Source of the DNA: Pegea sp. RAD2-039
Taxonomy: Eukaryota; Chordata; Thaliacea; Salpida; Salpidae
Direction: 5' to 3'
DNA length: 64,000 nt
NCBI GenBank assembly: GCA_034620365.1
Contig: JAQGEQ010000116.1
Span: forward strand, 310,001 to 374,000
Within the stretch, counting starts at the first letter, position 1. Every line of letters begins with the position of its first letter. The notes under the pieces are model-generated. The model had not been told where the DNA came from. It was given only the letters and a program-made list of their open reading frames with translations, and ran no database searches. A program made the position numbers and the translations under genes. This document shows, one piece after another, positions 23,941-36,229 of the stretch.

Positions 23941-25548
23941 ATTTTTTCTTCTTATCGATCTCCTAGTTTGTGTTTTTCGTGAAACAATTTGAACCCATTT
24001 CTAAAATAAACAAGAAAATTAAATAAAAATAATCTATCAAAGTTTCGATGTGGCCAAAAAAGTAATTGATTATATGAACAGAAAGAATTTTCAAAATCAA
24101 CTTTTCTTCGCGCCCTGTATTTTTCATCTTTATATAATTTATCGTACATAAATAATTTTATCAAATTATTGAAGTAAGATAAAAAAATTGATGATTTCAT
24201 CTTATTTTGCAATATTTCCTATCGTCAAAATATCTAAAGAAATTACAAAACTTTAAATAGAAGGAATTTAATTTCTACATTTTGAGATTTAATTATCTTT
24301 TTTTTAAAAAGTCTGTAGTGAAAATAGAAAAATAATTTGTTGTGGGAATTACAGAGAGCACTTCAAGATATCTCCAGGTACTTGTCGTTTTTTTACTATT
24401 TTATTTTCAAGTATTAGTTGTGTAACAACCAAGCAGACTAATTTAAATGAAAATAATTTTATTTCATTAAAGTTAAAAGTGAAGTTTTGACTGAAAGAGC
24501 TAAAATTTCAAGTTAAAAGTTAAATTTTTTAGGAAATATTTCGGAAATAATTTTGTCAGAAACTTTTCGAAATTCTTAAAATTTTTTTTTATGGTTTTCA
24601 ACTTTCAAATTTATTTTTCTTTTCTTCCCAAAAAACAGCTTTTGAAAAATTTAAGGTTTTTTGAGTTTTTATTTGAGCTTTTTGTTTCTAATATTTGATT
24701 ATTTGTAAAATTAATTTATTTTTTTGTGGCATCAAAATATCTCTCTATTTCAAATAAGATCAGATTTTTTAAAACATCTATTTTTAATTTATCATCAATT
24801 TCTCCTGACTTTGTTTCCATGGCAACATTCGTCCAAGACATAATTTGAATGATTTTTTGCAAAAAATAATATTAGAGAAAGATTTTTTGTTATTTTTTAA
24901 TCATTAGAAATAAAAACTCATTCTTTAGTTGCTTTTTTTTTCAATGTTTACTTCACTAAATTTCAATAATTTTCGAACAAAGCAAAAGTTGTTTGCCTGA
25001 AATTATTTTCCAAATATTTTTAAAACTATTTATTCTATTTGATTAATTAGAAGTCAAAATATTTTAAAAAAATTTCTAAATTCGTTTATTTATTTATTGA
25101 CTTTTTAAAACACTTAAATGAAAAAGTTATTTTGATCCATAAATAATTTCGATAAAATCAAAAAATTTATATTTTAGTTACGAATTTCTATCAAATTATT
25201 TGAATCAAATCTAAAAATTAAAATTTAATTTGTTTAAAATTTGACCTTTTTGATTTAAACTTTTTTTAAATTTTTGTTAATAAAGTCGCACCTATGTTTA
25301 CTTTCTCGCTCACGAAAAGGGTTGCCAATTTATTAAAAACAACTTTTGCAAAATCAAAAGTTTCAAACTTTCCTTAAAAATTTTCCAACAAATGAATCAT
25401 TAAAAGATTCTGAAATTTACAGATTTACTTTAAAAGTTAAAACCATCTGTTGATGTAAATTGAGATGTTATTTGAAAAACTAATGGTTTAAAATTGAATT
25501 TTCAAATATCTGTTGAGTTGAATGTTTACAAAGCAAACAGTTTAGTGA

Positions 25549-25556
25549 TATAAAAA
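25549..25556 (+). promoter_or_regulatory. TATA-like box upstream of PDZ gene
   Basis: TATAAAAA followed by GACGTGAGCTC, about 510 nt upstream of the first coding ATG at 26068. TATA-like words are frequent by chance in such AT-rich DNA. Only the position and the GC-containing flank suggest a promoter. Confidence 0.2.
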
Positions 25557-26067
25557 GACGTGAGCTCTTTATAGAAAATTCTTTCTACAAATTACTTGAA
25601 AAAGATTTATTAATGAGCTTTAGCTTGAGTTTTAGCTAATTAACTTGAAAATCTCTATTTTTTCTCTGCTTAAAGTTTAATTAACAGAAAGTTGTGTAAA
25701 GATTTTTTCGATTTTGTCAACTAGCTTTTGATTTTATATATTTTTTTTCTACTTCAGCTAACTCCACTGATCTTTTTATTTCTTCTGATGTGATGATAAA
25801 TAATTGAAAAAGGTAAACTTTTTAATTCAAATTTCCATGAAATTTTCTAAAAAATTAAAGACTTCGATTTTTAAACTATTTACTTTTCAGCAAAAGTTAT
25901 TTAATTTCTAATTTGAACCAACTACAAAAGGTGAGTTTGCTTCAAACTAGACGATTTAAGTTTTTCAGTTAGTCTTTTTTAATTATAGATTATTCATTGA
26001 TTTTAAGTGTTTCCAAATCGTTCTTCAGAAATTTAGAAATCTGAATAATTATTTTTGAGATTATAAA

Positions 26068-29000
26068 ATGAATAAGTAAGTCTGCTAATGTATAAATTGA
26101 TATTTTTTCGATTATTTATTATTTTATGAATATTTCTATTTTACAGAAAGATTGATCAAAATTTAACTGTTTACGACAACAACGCATTTGATTGGCTTAT
26201 TGAATCTATAGGTTTGTAAAATTACTAATTTATCAAAAAAAAATACTTTTAGATTTAAAATTGTACAAAATTATGTGATGTAATATTTAAAACTGTATTT
26301 ACAGTTAGATGAAAAATTCAATATTTTAAATTACAAATATGTTACTTTCAATTAAATATATTTACTTTTAAATTTACAGATGTTCTATCTTTTAAATGTT
26401 TATATTAATTTGTTTTTAGATCACTAAGTACATAATTTATTACCGACTTTAGCTGTGTTGTTATCAATAATAAAGGATTTATTTTTATTCTATCAAAAGG
26501 TTTTCTATAAGCAAGCCAAAAAGTTTAAAAACTATAAAAGCAACGATATTTTAAGTCTTTTTAGTGTTAACAAAAAGTAGAAAAATTTTGAGAAATTGTT
26601 TCTACAAAAAAAATATACTAAGTATAAGCAGTATTTAGGTTAAAAAATAAAAGTTCTAAAGTTTGTTTTTTATTTTTATGTTGTTTGGTTAAATTTATAA
26701 ATTCTAAAACAAACTTTTAAAGGTTTAATTATTTCAACATTTTATTAAAAAAGTAATTACTAATCTTCAAAAGGATTAAAACAAATTAAAAATTATATTA
26801 ATGTTTACTTAACATAAAACTGAATTACTTGAAAACATATTATTTTTAACTAAATTAACTTTTTAATCAAACCATAAGTTTGATTATATCTGAAAAAACA
26901 TTTAAAAATTTATTTTCAAAATTTTACCCTAAATTTATTTATTTAAAATTACAAAAACAAAATAACTAAACGTAAAATCATTTATTTATTTATTTCTTGA
27001 ACGTTAAACATTACAGAGGCTTAATATTTATTTTACTTTTTAAAAATAATTTGGTGCAATTAATATAATAAAAATTGAAATAGTCTGAATAAGGTCGATG
27101 TACTTATAGTTTGTTTAAAAAGATAAATTATGAACAGTCTTGTAAACAAATACAAAATAAAACTTTTATGTTTTAATAACAGATCAGTTTTTGTGCAAAA
27201 ATGTTTTCAATTATTAACAGGACTTACCTATAACCAGTTCTTAATAAATATTTCAGTATTTTAGTTTCAAGTTTTCTGAGTTTGTTTACAAATTTCAGTT
27301 TAGAATTTTTTTTTTCGACTGATTTATTAAATCATTAAAAAGTTGAGATTCTTTTCATCTTGCTTATTTCATCTTTAGTTTCAGGTTGAATAAATCTTGC
27401 TTTTTGTCAGATAACAAAGAAGACAAGATGACTCAGACTTTCACGGTTACAATTGTGAAAGAAAACGATGAAGAATACGAATTCTATCTGAAAATGGATT
27501 CCAACAACAGACAGGTTTTTGCAACTTTTAAAAAATCTTTTAAATTTTCAGAAGTTTTCTTATTAATTTTTAGATTATTTTTTAATAATTTACCTTTTTG
27601 ATTTTTACGATAATCTTCAAATTAAATAATTAAATTCCGATAAATATTTTGTTGATAAACTTTTGAAGTAGAAATCAAACAAAAAAGAATTGATAAAATT
27701 TCGGTCTTTTCAAAAGCTTCATGTTTATTTATTATAAAGTTAGCATTAGCTTCATGCTTTTTTCAAAAGTTTTTATGAGCTTCAAACGTAAAAACTTGTT
27801 GATTAACAAAATTAAGTCACTTTTGTTTCAATTCTTTTCCATTTCTTTAAAATGTTTGATTTAATTTAAAGTTTTTCGTCGAATTATTTTTCATTTTTTG
27901 AAATATTTGAAACGATTTCTAACAATAAATTAAACGTCCTTAAAGTTCCTTAAAAGAAAAACTCCCAGAAAACTTCTCTGTGAGATAAATGATCATTAGA
28001 GTAAAATATTTAGATTTTCAACAGAATCTTTTTTTTTCAGTTTATTGTTCGAGTTATTGAAGATGGACCAGCAGATAGAGTCGGGTTGAAGAATGGAGAC
28101 GAGCTTCTCGAAGTGAATGGAGTGGATGTCTCTAAACTAGGTCATGAAGAAACTGTAGAGCTTATTAGAAAGAGTATTCCTGATAACAAAGTCACCTTCA
28201 AAGTTTACAGAAGTTCAAATGAAAAGTAAGGTGGTAAAAGTGAAGAACTTTAAGTGATTGTTGATTATTACAGAGTGATTCCAATCTCAAAACCAACAAA
28301 ACCACGAATTTGTAAAATTGTGAAGAAAGATGGAACATTTGGATTTAATTTAAAAGGATTTGCAGCTCGTCAAAAGCAAGGTGAATTGCAGAGATGAGAA
28401 TTCTGTGAAATAACTTTGCAACTCTGTAGCTCATATCATCGAGAAAGTCGTAGAAGGTGGTCCAGCTCATTTAGCTGGGATTAGAGATGACGACCGAATC
28501 ATTAAAGTCAATAAAACAAATGTTGAAAAGATGACCCATCAACAACTAGTCGCCTTCATCCGCAAATCTGGGAATAAATTGAGTGTTTTGGTTTGTGACG
28601 CAGCAACTTATCATCATTATAAATTAAAGTAGGTTTTGAAATTACAAAGTAAATATTATGTGTTAAATATTAATAGCTTTTGAGCTAAAATAAACATTTG
28701 AAAAGCTGAACAATTTTTCTGTAAATAAAGTAGACTTTGTTCAAATTGGCGGATTAATATCAAAAGTTATTTCTGAACTTCTTTCAATAAAATCATCTTT
28801 GTTAGGAAGAAGAAGTTCTCTGAGAAAGATGTCCTTGAAGCTGCAGTTAAAAAAGAGCCTTTAAAGATGTCTGAGAGCAGTGAAAGTTCTGAAGTTAATC
28901 CAAGACAACTTCACATTTTTTTCAAAGAGAAAGAATTAGGATTCTATCTCAGAGCGGATGAAGAAGGTGCCCAGAAGCCCCATGAAAAGTGCCCCTGAAA

Positions 29001-32000
29001 ATTTGAAATATTTCCCCAGGGAATGAATTTGCTGGAAGTGTGGATCGAACAGGGCCATCTTGGATCTGTGGACTTCGTGAGAATGATCGCGTCGTTTCAG
29101 TAAACGGATGTTTAATTGAAAATAAATCTCATGGTGAAGTGATTGAGATGTTCCGGTCGAATCCACATCATGTGATCGTGGTTGTCCGTTCACCAAAGTC
29201 TCTTCAGTAAGAATCTTTTAGTTGTATCGAAGTATCAACAAATTTGATCTTTAGAATGATCAATGATGTGGATTTGGAGAAGACACAATTGTCAAAGATG
29301 TCGAAACCTGAAACTGTGAAAATGAAGAAAGGAGAAGATGGTTATGGATTCTATTTGAAGATGGAACAAGTAATCATCTGATCTTAATCTTCATCTCTTA
29401 ATCTTCATCTGATCTTCATCTGATCTTCATCATCTCTTAATCCTCATCTCTTAATCATCATCTTCTAGAATTTAATTTTTTTTTCTAAAATTTTCTTTCC
29501 TTTTTTCATTGTGATCTTCTTCTAAATCTTTTGATCCTCATCTTCTAGGGATCATCTCATCACTTAGTGAGTGACATCGAAGACGGTTCAATCGCGTCAA
29601 AAGTCGGTTTGAAAAACGGACAAGTGCTCGTAGCGGTCAACGGATCTTGCATCTTAAAATCTTCACATAAAGACTGTGTGAAGAAGATCAAGTAACTCTT
29701 GATTCAATCAAATCTTCTTCTCTTAATTTCAAATGACAGCGAGTCGGGAAGCGAGGTGAGCATCACCTTGGCAACGAAAAGCGTCGCGGATGTCTTCCAG
29801 CAAATCGATCTTGATGTAAACGAAGAGTTCTTAGAGAGCTGGCCAAAAGATCTTGGAGTTTTGGAGAAGATAAAGGAAGTAGATGAAGTGAAAGATGAAG
29901 TAAGAGGTTGATGTGGTTCAGGGTTCAGTTTTAAACTGAAGTTGATTGAAGGTCGTTGATGATGAAGAAAAGGATGAGATCTTTGTAGAAAAGCACGAAG
30001 TCCATCATCATCTTAAACCGCGATTATGTTATTTGATCAAAGATCGGACTTTCGGATTCCATTTAAACAGTGAAGATGACCAAAGTTACATCAGTCAAGT
30101 AGCAGAAGATGGAGTTGGAGATGTTGCTGGACTTCGAGAAGGTTTTAAACTGAATATAACATCAAAAAAGTCATCAAATATTTGCAGGAGATCGAATCAT
30201 TGAGGTAAACGGATCAAATATTGAAGGTAAACGTCATAAGGAGGTCGTTGAGATGATTCTAGCAAGCAAAAACGAGGTTCATTAGTTGTTAAGATCTGTT
30301 TGATCTTACATAAGATGTTTTTGAAGTTGAAGATGTTGGTTGTTGATCAGGAGACTGATCTTTATTACAAGAATTTGGCGATGAAGATCACGATGGAGTT
30401 ATTAGAAAGCTCTGGAACTGGTAAGATCGGATTGGTTAGTGGATTTAATTTTCATTTTTCTAAATTTTTAGTTGAAAAACCGAAAAGAGAAAGTTTTGAA
30501 GCTGAAGCAACAGTTCATAAGGATGATGTCAGAGGAGCAGAGAAGTCAGAAGATAGTGATGCGAGTGAAGAGAAAGATCATGTGGAAGATTCTGGTGAAG
30601 AAAACTTGAAGGAAGTTGTCTTGGGAGCCACGAAAGATGAAGAGAGTTTGAAAGAAGAAGTTTTGGAAAGAAGAAAAGATAGTGAAGATGGCGAAGAGTT
30701 GAAGGAAGAGCTGGAAGAGAAGATAAGAAAAGAGGAAGAAGAAAAGATAAAGGAAGAGATTAGAAAAGAAGCAGAGGAGAAGATCAAAGAAGACCTTCGA
30801 AGGGAGGCTGAAGAGAAGATAAAAGAAGACCTCAGAAGGGAGGCTGAAGAAAAGATGAAGGAAGACCTTCGAAGGGAGGCTGAAGAGAAGATGAAGGAAG
30901 ACCTTCGAAGGGAGGCTGAAGAGAAGATGAAGGAAGACCTTCGAAGAGAAGCAGAAGAAAAGATGAAGGAAGACCTTCGAAGAGAGGCTGAAGAGAAGAT
31001 AAAAGAAGACCTCAGAAGAGAAATGGAAGAAAAAGTAAAAGAAGACCTTCGAAAAGAAATGGAAGAGAAGGTTAAGGAAGATCTCAGAAGGGAAATGGAG
31101 GAAAAAGTTAAGGAAGACCTTCGAAGAGAAGCTGAAGAGAAGATAAAAGAAGAAATTCGCCTGGAAGAAGAAACAAAACTGAGTAAATTGAATTTTTTGC
31201 TTTTTGTGAAATAATAAAAACTTTTATTTGCAAACCAGTCAATTTAATTTGAATCCAGTTTAATAAAAAACCACTTTAATTTGAACCTAGTTTAATAAAA
31301 AGCCATTCTGGTTTGAATCCAATTTAATAAAAAGCCACTTTAATTTGAATCCAGTTTAATAAAAAGCCATTTTGGTTAATTTAAAAGTATTTTGAAGTAT
31401 CGGGCATCTTGTTATACTTTTTCTAAATCTCAAGTTATTTAAATTGAAATACCTAGCACCTTAGCCAGTAAAAAATACAAAGTCATTGGTGATTGAAGGT
31501 TGTAAGGGAGAAATTTGTGCGGAAAACCATTTCGATTTCATTTAAAAAGATTTATTTTGTAAAAAATTCAAATTTTCTTGAAATATTTTGCAGCTGAAAC
31601 ATCGATTATATCAATTCCAGAACCTCCAAGTCCAGTATTGTCGATAAAAAGAGAGAAAGCAGATTCAGTTGTGAGTTTCTCAACTACTGTATCTGATACT
31701 TCAAGCGTTAAAACTGAAATTGCGAAGTCATCAATCGACTTTTCGGAGATTTCCAACATTCGTTTGAAGCCAGTAAATGACGGAAATGTACAAAAAGAGA
31801 AAAAGGAAGTAAAAATTGAATCAAATAAAGTTCAAAGTTCAATTAAATCCAGAATGGAGATGTTTGAGAAGAAGAAAAAGCAATCTTCAACAAAACCTGA
31901 AATTAAACCAACAAAAAGTAACCCTGAAAGTCCGAAGAAGCCTTTTACTTTTTCTTCTGCTTCTTCAATGAAATTCAAAATCGTTGAAACGACTCCAGTT

Positions 32001-32009
32001 ATTAATTAA
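26068..32009 (+). CDS. PDZK1/NHERF-like scaffold: five PDZ domains plus charged helix
   Basis: Sixteen exons in phase give about 977 residues: 26068-26075, 26147-26211, 27411-27514, 28041-28225, 28274-28380, 28430-28628, 28806-28966, 29020-29206, 29255-29369, 29549-29691, 29740-29899, 29952-30141, 30188-30276, 30327-30420, 30472-31182, 31594-32009. The first two exons (24 residues) are less certain. Five PDZ domains lie at about residues 33-117, 132-216, 258-335, 358-440 and 500-585. Their carboxylate loops read YEFYLK, FGFNLK, LGFYLR, YGFYLK and FGFHLN. PDZ5 with PRLCYLIKD and LVVDQETD strongly resembles PDZK1 (NHERF3), a scaffold under epithelial transporters. Unlike PDZK1 (four PDZ, about 519 residues) it continues with twelve 12-residue EEKMKEDLRREA-type repeats (about residues 690-840), likely a single alpha helix, then a Ser/Lys-rich tail ending TTPVIN. 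Poly(A) signal AATAAA is at 32045. Exon 14 could instead start at about 30315. Confidence 0.85.
29378..29476. repeat. Short CTTCATC-type array in PDZ gene intron
   Basis: Imperfect repeats of ATCTGATCTTCATC / TCTCTTAATCTTCATC start within about 10 nt of the donor after exon 9. They use the same word as the arrays in TOPBP1 intron 13 and the AKT intron. Confidence 0.8.
30755..31170 (+). repeat. 36-bp coding repeat (EEKxKEDLRREA)
   Basis: Twelve in-frame copies of a 36-bp unit inside exon 15 of the PDZ gene. Central copies are nearly identical (EEKMKEDLRREA four times), while the outer ones drift to EEKVKEDLRREM or EEKIKEEIRKEA. Regular spacing of acidic and basic residues favours i to i+4 salt bridges, as in ER/K single alpha helices. 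Confidence 0.93.
31225..31375. repeat. 34-bp tandem repeat in last PDZ-gene intron
   Basis: Four to five imperfect copies of TTTGAATCCAGTTTAATAAA plus AAGCCACTTTAA, between exons 15 and 16. Each carries AATAAA. It is intronic if the last exon is correctly joined. Confidence 0.8.
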
Positions 32010-33857
32010 AACTAATTTGATTTCATTGAATTGTAGTTTTTACAAATAAAATTATCGTAATTTTCTTATTAAATTTTTAAAGTATTTCTATCTTGTGTAG
32101 AAGACAATTTATCACTTTCAACTTACTGGCTTTTTACAATCACAATATTTGTTTACACTTTATTGTATATTAGCATTTAATTTCGTGAAATAAATTAAAT
32201 TTTTCCAACAAACGTCAATATATCTAAATTTTTAGAAAATCTAAATATTAAAAAATTGAAGAAATTTTTGGAAACATTTAAAAGAAAAAGTTTTTAATTT
32301 ATTCAAAAGTTTGCAAAAACTGTTTATGTTCAAAAGAAATTAAACAAATTTAACATTTTTAAATAAAAAGGAATTTAGTTTTTATATTGAATAAAGTATT
32401 TATAATTGATTTAAATTTAATTAAGAAACAAATTAGAAAATTAATTTTATTGTTAATATTCAAATTTGTTTAAAATATATTTTGTTTTTGTTTTTTAATT
32501 AAATAAATAAAATTAGATTTTTTGACAACAAATTCTGCATTCTAAGAAAGACAAAAAGTAGTTTGAAGTTAAAGTAGAAAAACGACTTTTTGTGTTTTAT
32601 GTTCATTCATAGATTTTAATTATTAGAAAATTCTTTTAAGTCAATTTCTACAAAAGAATTGAGAGGAAAAATAAGTTTATAGCTCCTAAATTATGCAAGC
32701 TCCTACAAGTAACATTAGTAAGCAAAATGTTATATTCAGTTGTAATAAGTGACTTGCCTACAACCACGTTGAGATGAAATTATAAGTCATCATGATGTTT
32801 ATAGAGCTTGAAGTTAAAAATTTTAAACAACAATCGAGGCAACAGTTTGAGTTTTAAAGATTTGAGAAATCTCAGATACTGTAAATTGATTGTTAGTTTT
32901 GAAATTAGGATTTTTACAAATTGATTTTGATGTGATTGTAGCTGATTGAATATTATTTTGAATACTTTGAACAGAAGACGTTTGAGACATCTTTGAACGG
33001 TTTGGTAGACTAGACGCGATTTCAAATTACGAAAATTTAATTTATTTAAAATCATTATTAAGACTTTTTCCAACATATTTCCAGATTACTTTCTTTTAAT
33101 TATATATTTTATGAATACCGCTAGCTTCAAACAGTATTTAATTTAATATGATTGGAACCATTCCTTATTTACAACTTATACAAGAAAGTTTCCATCACTT
33201 ATTTCGTTTTCTTCTAACCCAAGAAGAAAACTTTGTAATAAAAGCGATTTCTAGCTTTACCACCTTTTTATAAAACCATCTGCAAATCACAGAGCTTTTA
33301 GTAAGATGAAGAAATCCGCGTTAATAGAGTCGTCTAAGAAGTTATAGAAAGATTACAAATGATAATCATCTTATAACTAGATCTGTTTTCAGCAAGTTGT
33401 TGTTTGATTGAACAACTAACCACAAGAACTGTTTTATTTCATCTCTTCCTAATCTTCATCACTAAGTGGTCATCATTTTGGGAGTTTTTTTTGTTTGAAA
33501 CGAATCTTGACATAAAACATCTATTTAACACAATTCTTTCATCTTCTTCAAATTAGTTTAAAATTTATTTTACTATTTGCTTTCAAAACTACTTCAAGAC
33601 CTCTAACACCAATCTGCTAAAAAAACATCAATCTTATGGATGTAGAAGTCTTTACAAGATCTTCATAGCATTCCACTAACTTTTAGGAAGACTTTTTAGA
33701 CTTGGAAGAGACATTTTGGAAGCTGTGAAGTACTTAACTTCAGATTTTTACTAATTATTTAAAATAACTGAAAATGTTTTTGAAAAATTAATCAAATTTT
33801 TGTTGTAAGTTTTCAAAGAAGTTTTAATTGAAAATATTTTTAATGAAACATCAAAAT
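32010..33857. other. Intergenic DNA with one weak coding-like block
   Basis: AT-rich DNA between the convergent PDZ gene and CCDC86. On the minus strand at about 32830-33013 there is a short open frame of protein-like composition containing MSQTSSVQSIQNN and QFTVSEISQIF, ending in TAA. No upstream exon or homology was recognised, so I do not call it a gene. Confidence 0.4.
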
Positions 33858-34989
33858 TTATTTCTTGTTCGCTGTTTTCAGTTTAGAAACGTCGCGCTTT
33901 TCAATTTGTCGTAATTGCTTCTTCTTCATCCTCTTCAATTTCGCTGTGTTTCGAATCTGAAGAAAAAGTTTGAAGATTAGATCAAAAATCTTCTAAAAAA
34001 GTTGGGAAGATACTAAAATGAAAAGATGAAACTCTAGGACATCAATAAATGAGCAGAGATTGTACTAACCACTTGAACCACTTCAGACTTTCTCTGGTTT
34101 TCTTCCTTCGCTTTTCGATGAGCTTCTACTCGTCGTCTGTATTCCAGTTTTTCTTGTCTATCAAATTGAAAGATGTAAAAAAATTATATAAAAATATTTG
34201 TAACAAAAATTAGTTTTAAAACTATTTAAGTTTAGAAAATTAATTGTTAATTTATAATATAAATGTAATAAAAACTATAAATATATATCTATAAATCACA
34301 GTAAATAAATAAACGTAAATTTTTATTTTAAAAGTATTTCGAGTAAAATAAAAAGTTGAAGATATTATTCTAGAAAATTGATATTTTGAATTTAGGAAAG
34401 AAAATTTTGAAACCTTTTATTTTCAGACAATTTATTCTGGAATTCTTTGATGTTTGCTTTCTGAGATTTTTGGTTCATTTTTTTTGTCCAAGAAGACCTC
34501 AGAGGTTTATCTTTTTGTAAAGAACTAAATCTGATGATCAAAAATTAAAGTTTTAAATATTCAAATGATTCATAAAAACTATTTTATATATTTTTATTTT
34601 CATCAGATTTATAATTTGGTAAAATTTGAATAAAATTATATTTTCAACTTTTATAAATATAAAAAGAAATTTATTTAATTTAAATTTTTTACAAAGACTT
34701 AACAATAAATAAAATAAAAAAATAATAATAAAGAACACTAATAGATTATATAATATTATATTAATAAATAATAATAATAAAGAGTTTTAATAAAAGTAAT
34801 TTAAATAGAAAAACAATTTTCAAAATAACTCAAAAACTAGATTAGCTACTTTGGCAACAAATTAAATTTTTACCTTCCTTTGCAAGATTTCCATCTTCTA
34901 CCAGATTTTGGAAGACCTCTTAGTTGATTATTATCATCCAATAAAAGTTTATTCAGATTTGGAGCATTAGTCAACAATTCACTATCCAT
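33858..34989 (-). CDS. CCDC86: CCDC86 (cyclon)/Cgr1-like nucleolar ribosome-biogenesis protein
   Basis: Four exons in phase encode 137 residues: 34874-34989, 34414-34524, 34070-34157, 33858-33956. The conserved core is clear: GLPKSGRRWK near residue 25, DKPLRSSW in exon 2, a Lys/Arg/Glu-rich coiled coil, then VIRNTAKLKRMKKKQLRQIE at the C-terminus. That last block closely follows human CCDC86 [23 protein letters not shown]. The human protein is longer at the N-terminus; this one keeps only the Cgr1-like region. Yeast Cgr1 works in 60S pre-rRNA processing in the nucleolus. The TAA stop lies within AATAAA (33857-33862). An acceptor-like TTTTTTAG ends 12 nt upstream of the ATG. RPL34 and a WDR43 fragment in the same window also concern ribosomes, but they are not adjacent and look unlinked. 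Confidence 0.92.
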
Positions 34990-35637
34990 TTTAAATAAAT
35001 ACTAAAAAATAATTGTAAAAAAATAATTAAGAAAATATTCTTTAAATAAAAGAAAACAATTTACATAAAAATAAATCTAAAAACTTAAATATAATAAAAT
35101 TTAAAATAATAAATTTAAAATAAATCTAAAAAACTGGAATATGATTGAAAATAAATTTGAAATTAATCTAAGGAATAAATTTCTATAATCAAAAAACTTT
35201 AACCGACATTAATTCATATTTAAAAATCTATAAAATAAAAAGAAGAAATAAATTTAGTTGCTGAAATGATTTAAACAAATTTTCACGACTTGAGCTGGAT
35301 GAGTATTCTCGTGTTTGTACTAAATTGGCTCATTACTAAAATGGCCAAATTGTCCAATCAAGATTTTATTTTTTTAAACTTAAAATCATTGTATGATTGT
35401 AACAAATAGAAATAAATCCTTATTATCAGCTTATTAAAATAAATTTCATTAAAATCTATGATTAATTTTGAGTATAAATTGACATCTGATGTAAACTGGT
35501 CATTCATTTTTACACAAATGAAAACACAAAAGTTTATAGCTAGGCAACATTAACTTTAATAAAACATTTTTATTATTAAATACAATTTTATTAATTATAT
35601 CAATTGAGAAAATAAATGCTGCAAATTCTCTTAATTG
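34990..35637. other. AT-rich spacer
   Basis: Spacer between CCDC86 and the 68-residue unknown gene upstream on the same strand. Very AT-rich; no features recognised. Confidence 0.6.
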
Positions 35638-35918
35638 TTAATTCAAATTAAATTTTATTTTTATGATAAACTCCGTAAACTTGATTACTTTTCTGACTTC
35701 TCGACTATTTCCGTCAACGATGTCTTCGGAAGATGCATCAAATGGTGGAATTTCATCTTTAATATCAGCTAGAACTAAATTGTAAACCACACGAAATACG
35801 GACTTAATTGGGCTTTTATGTCTCCAGAATGGAATTAACCTGAAATTATATTAAATGGTGAACTCTTATCTTGATTAAGAAACCAAAAGTACTAAAAATA
35901 GTTATGTAGTTACCTCAT
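35638..35918 (-). CDS. Small unknown protein, 68 residues, two exons
   Basis: A clear open block, 35638-35839, is preceded by a good acceptor and starts LIPFWRHKSPIKSVFRVVYN. The reading phase needs two extra bases. An ATGAG followed by the donor GTAACT at 35914-35918 supplies them, giving a 5-nt first exon and a protein of 68 residues starting MRLIPFWRHK and ending KIKFNLN. The N-terminal half is basic and hydrophobic, which could suit mitochondrial targeting. The middle is acidic (ADIKDEIPPFDASSEDIVDG). I do not recognise the family. AATAAA on the minus strand (35654-35659) falls 14 nt before the stop codon. The exon composition is distinctly protein-like against the AT-rich surroundings, but the tiny first exon makes the start uncertain. 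Confidence 0.5.
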
Positions 35919-36229
35919 TTTATATATTTATCAATTTACTGATTTAATTGTTTTATTTCTTATCTATTACCTTCTTCTGGCATTTTAAGCGATATAAATT
36001 GATTGTTTTTCTTTCATAAGTAGATAAAATCAGTTTATTCATCGCAATAATTGTTGAGGTTTTAATTAAAAGAACTGTGAATCTTGTATGCTAGTAAATT
36101 TTGATCTAAGATGTCGAACCAATTTCAGAATCAAAATATCACAGAATTGTAATTATACACAATGGTAGCTGTGTTTGTGATTCTTAGAAACTTTAATACT
36201 GAAATATAAAATTTGTTTTCTACATTAAT

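Larger units (their letters stand above)
22363..26067. other. Intergenic region between RPL34 and the PDZ gene
   Basis: About 3.7 kb between the divergent starts of RPL34 and the PDZ-domain gene. Apart from the SINE at about 23560-23940 and a TATA-like site at 25549, it is AT-rich DNA in which I recognise no gene. Confidence 0.6.

Noticed and set aside
30578-30787. Ser/Phe-rich open frame on the minus strand
   Set aside because: Antisense shadow of the Glu/Lys-rich exon 15 of the PDZ gene.
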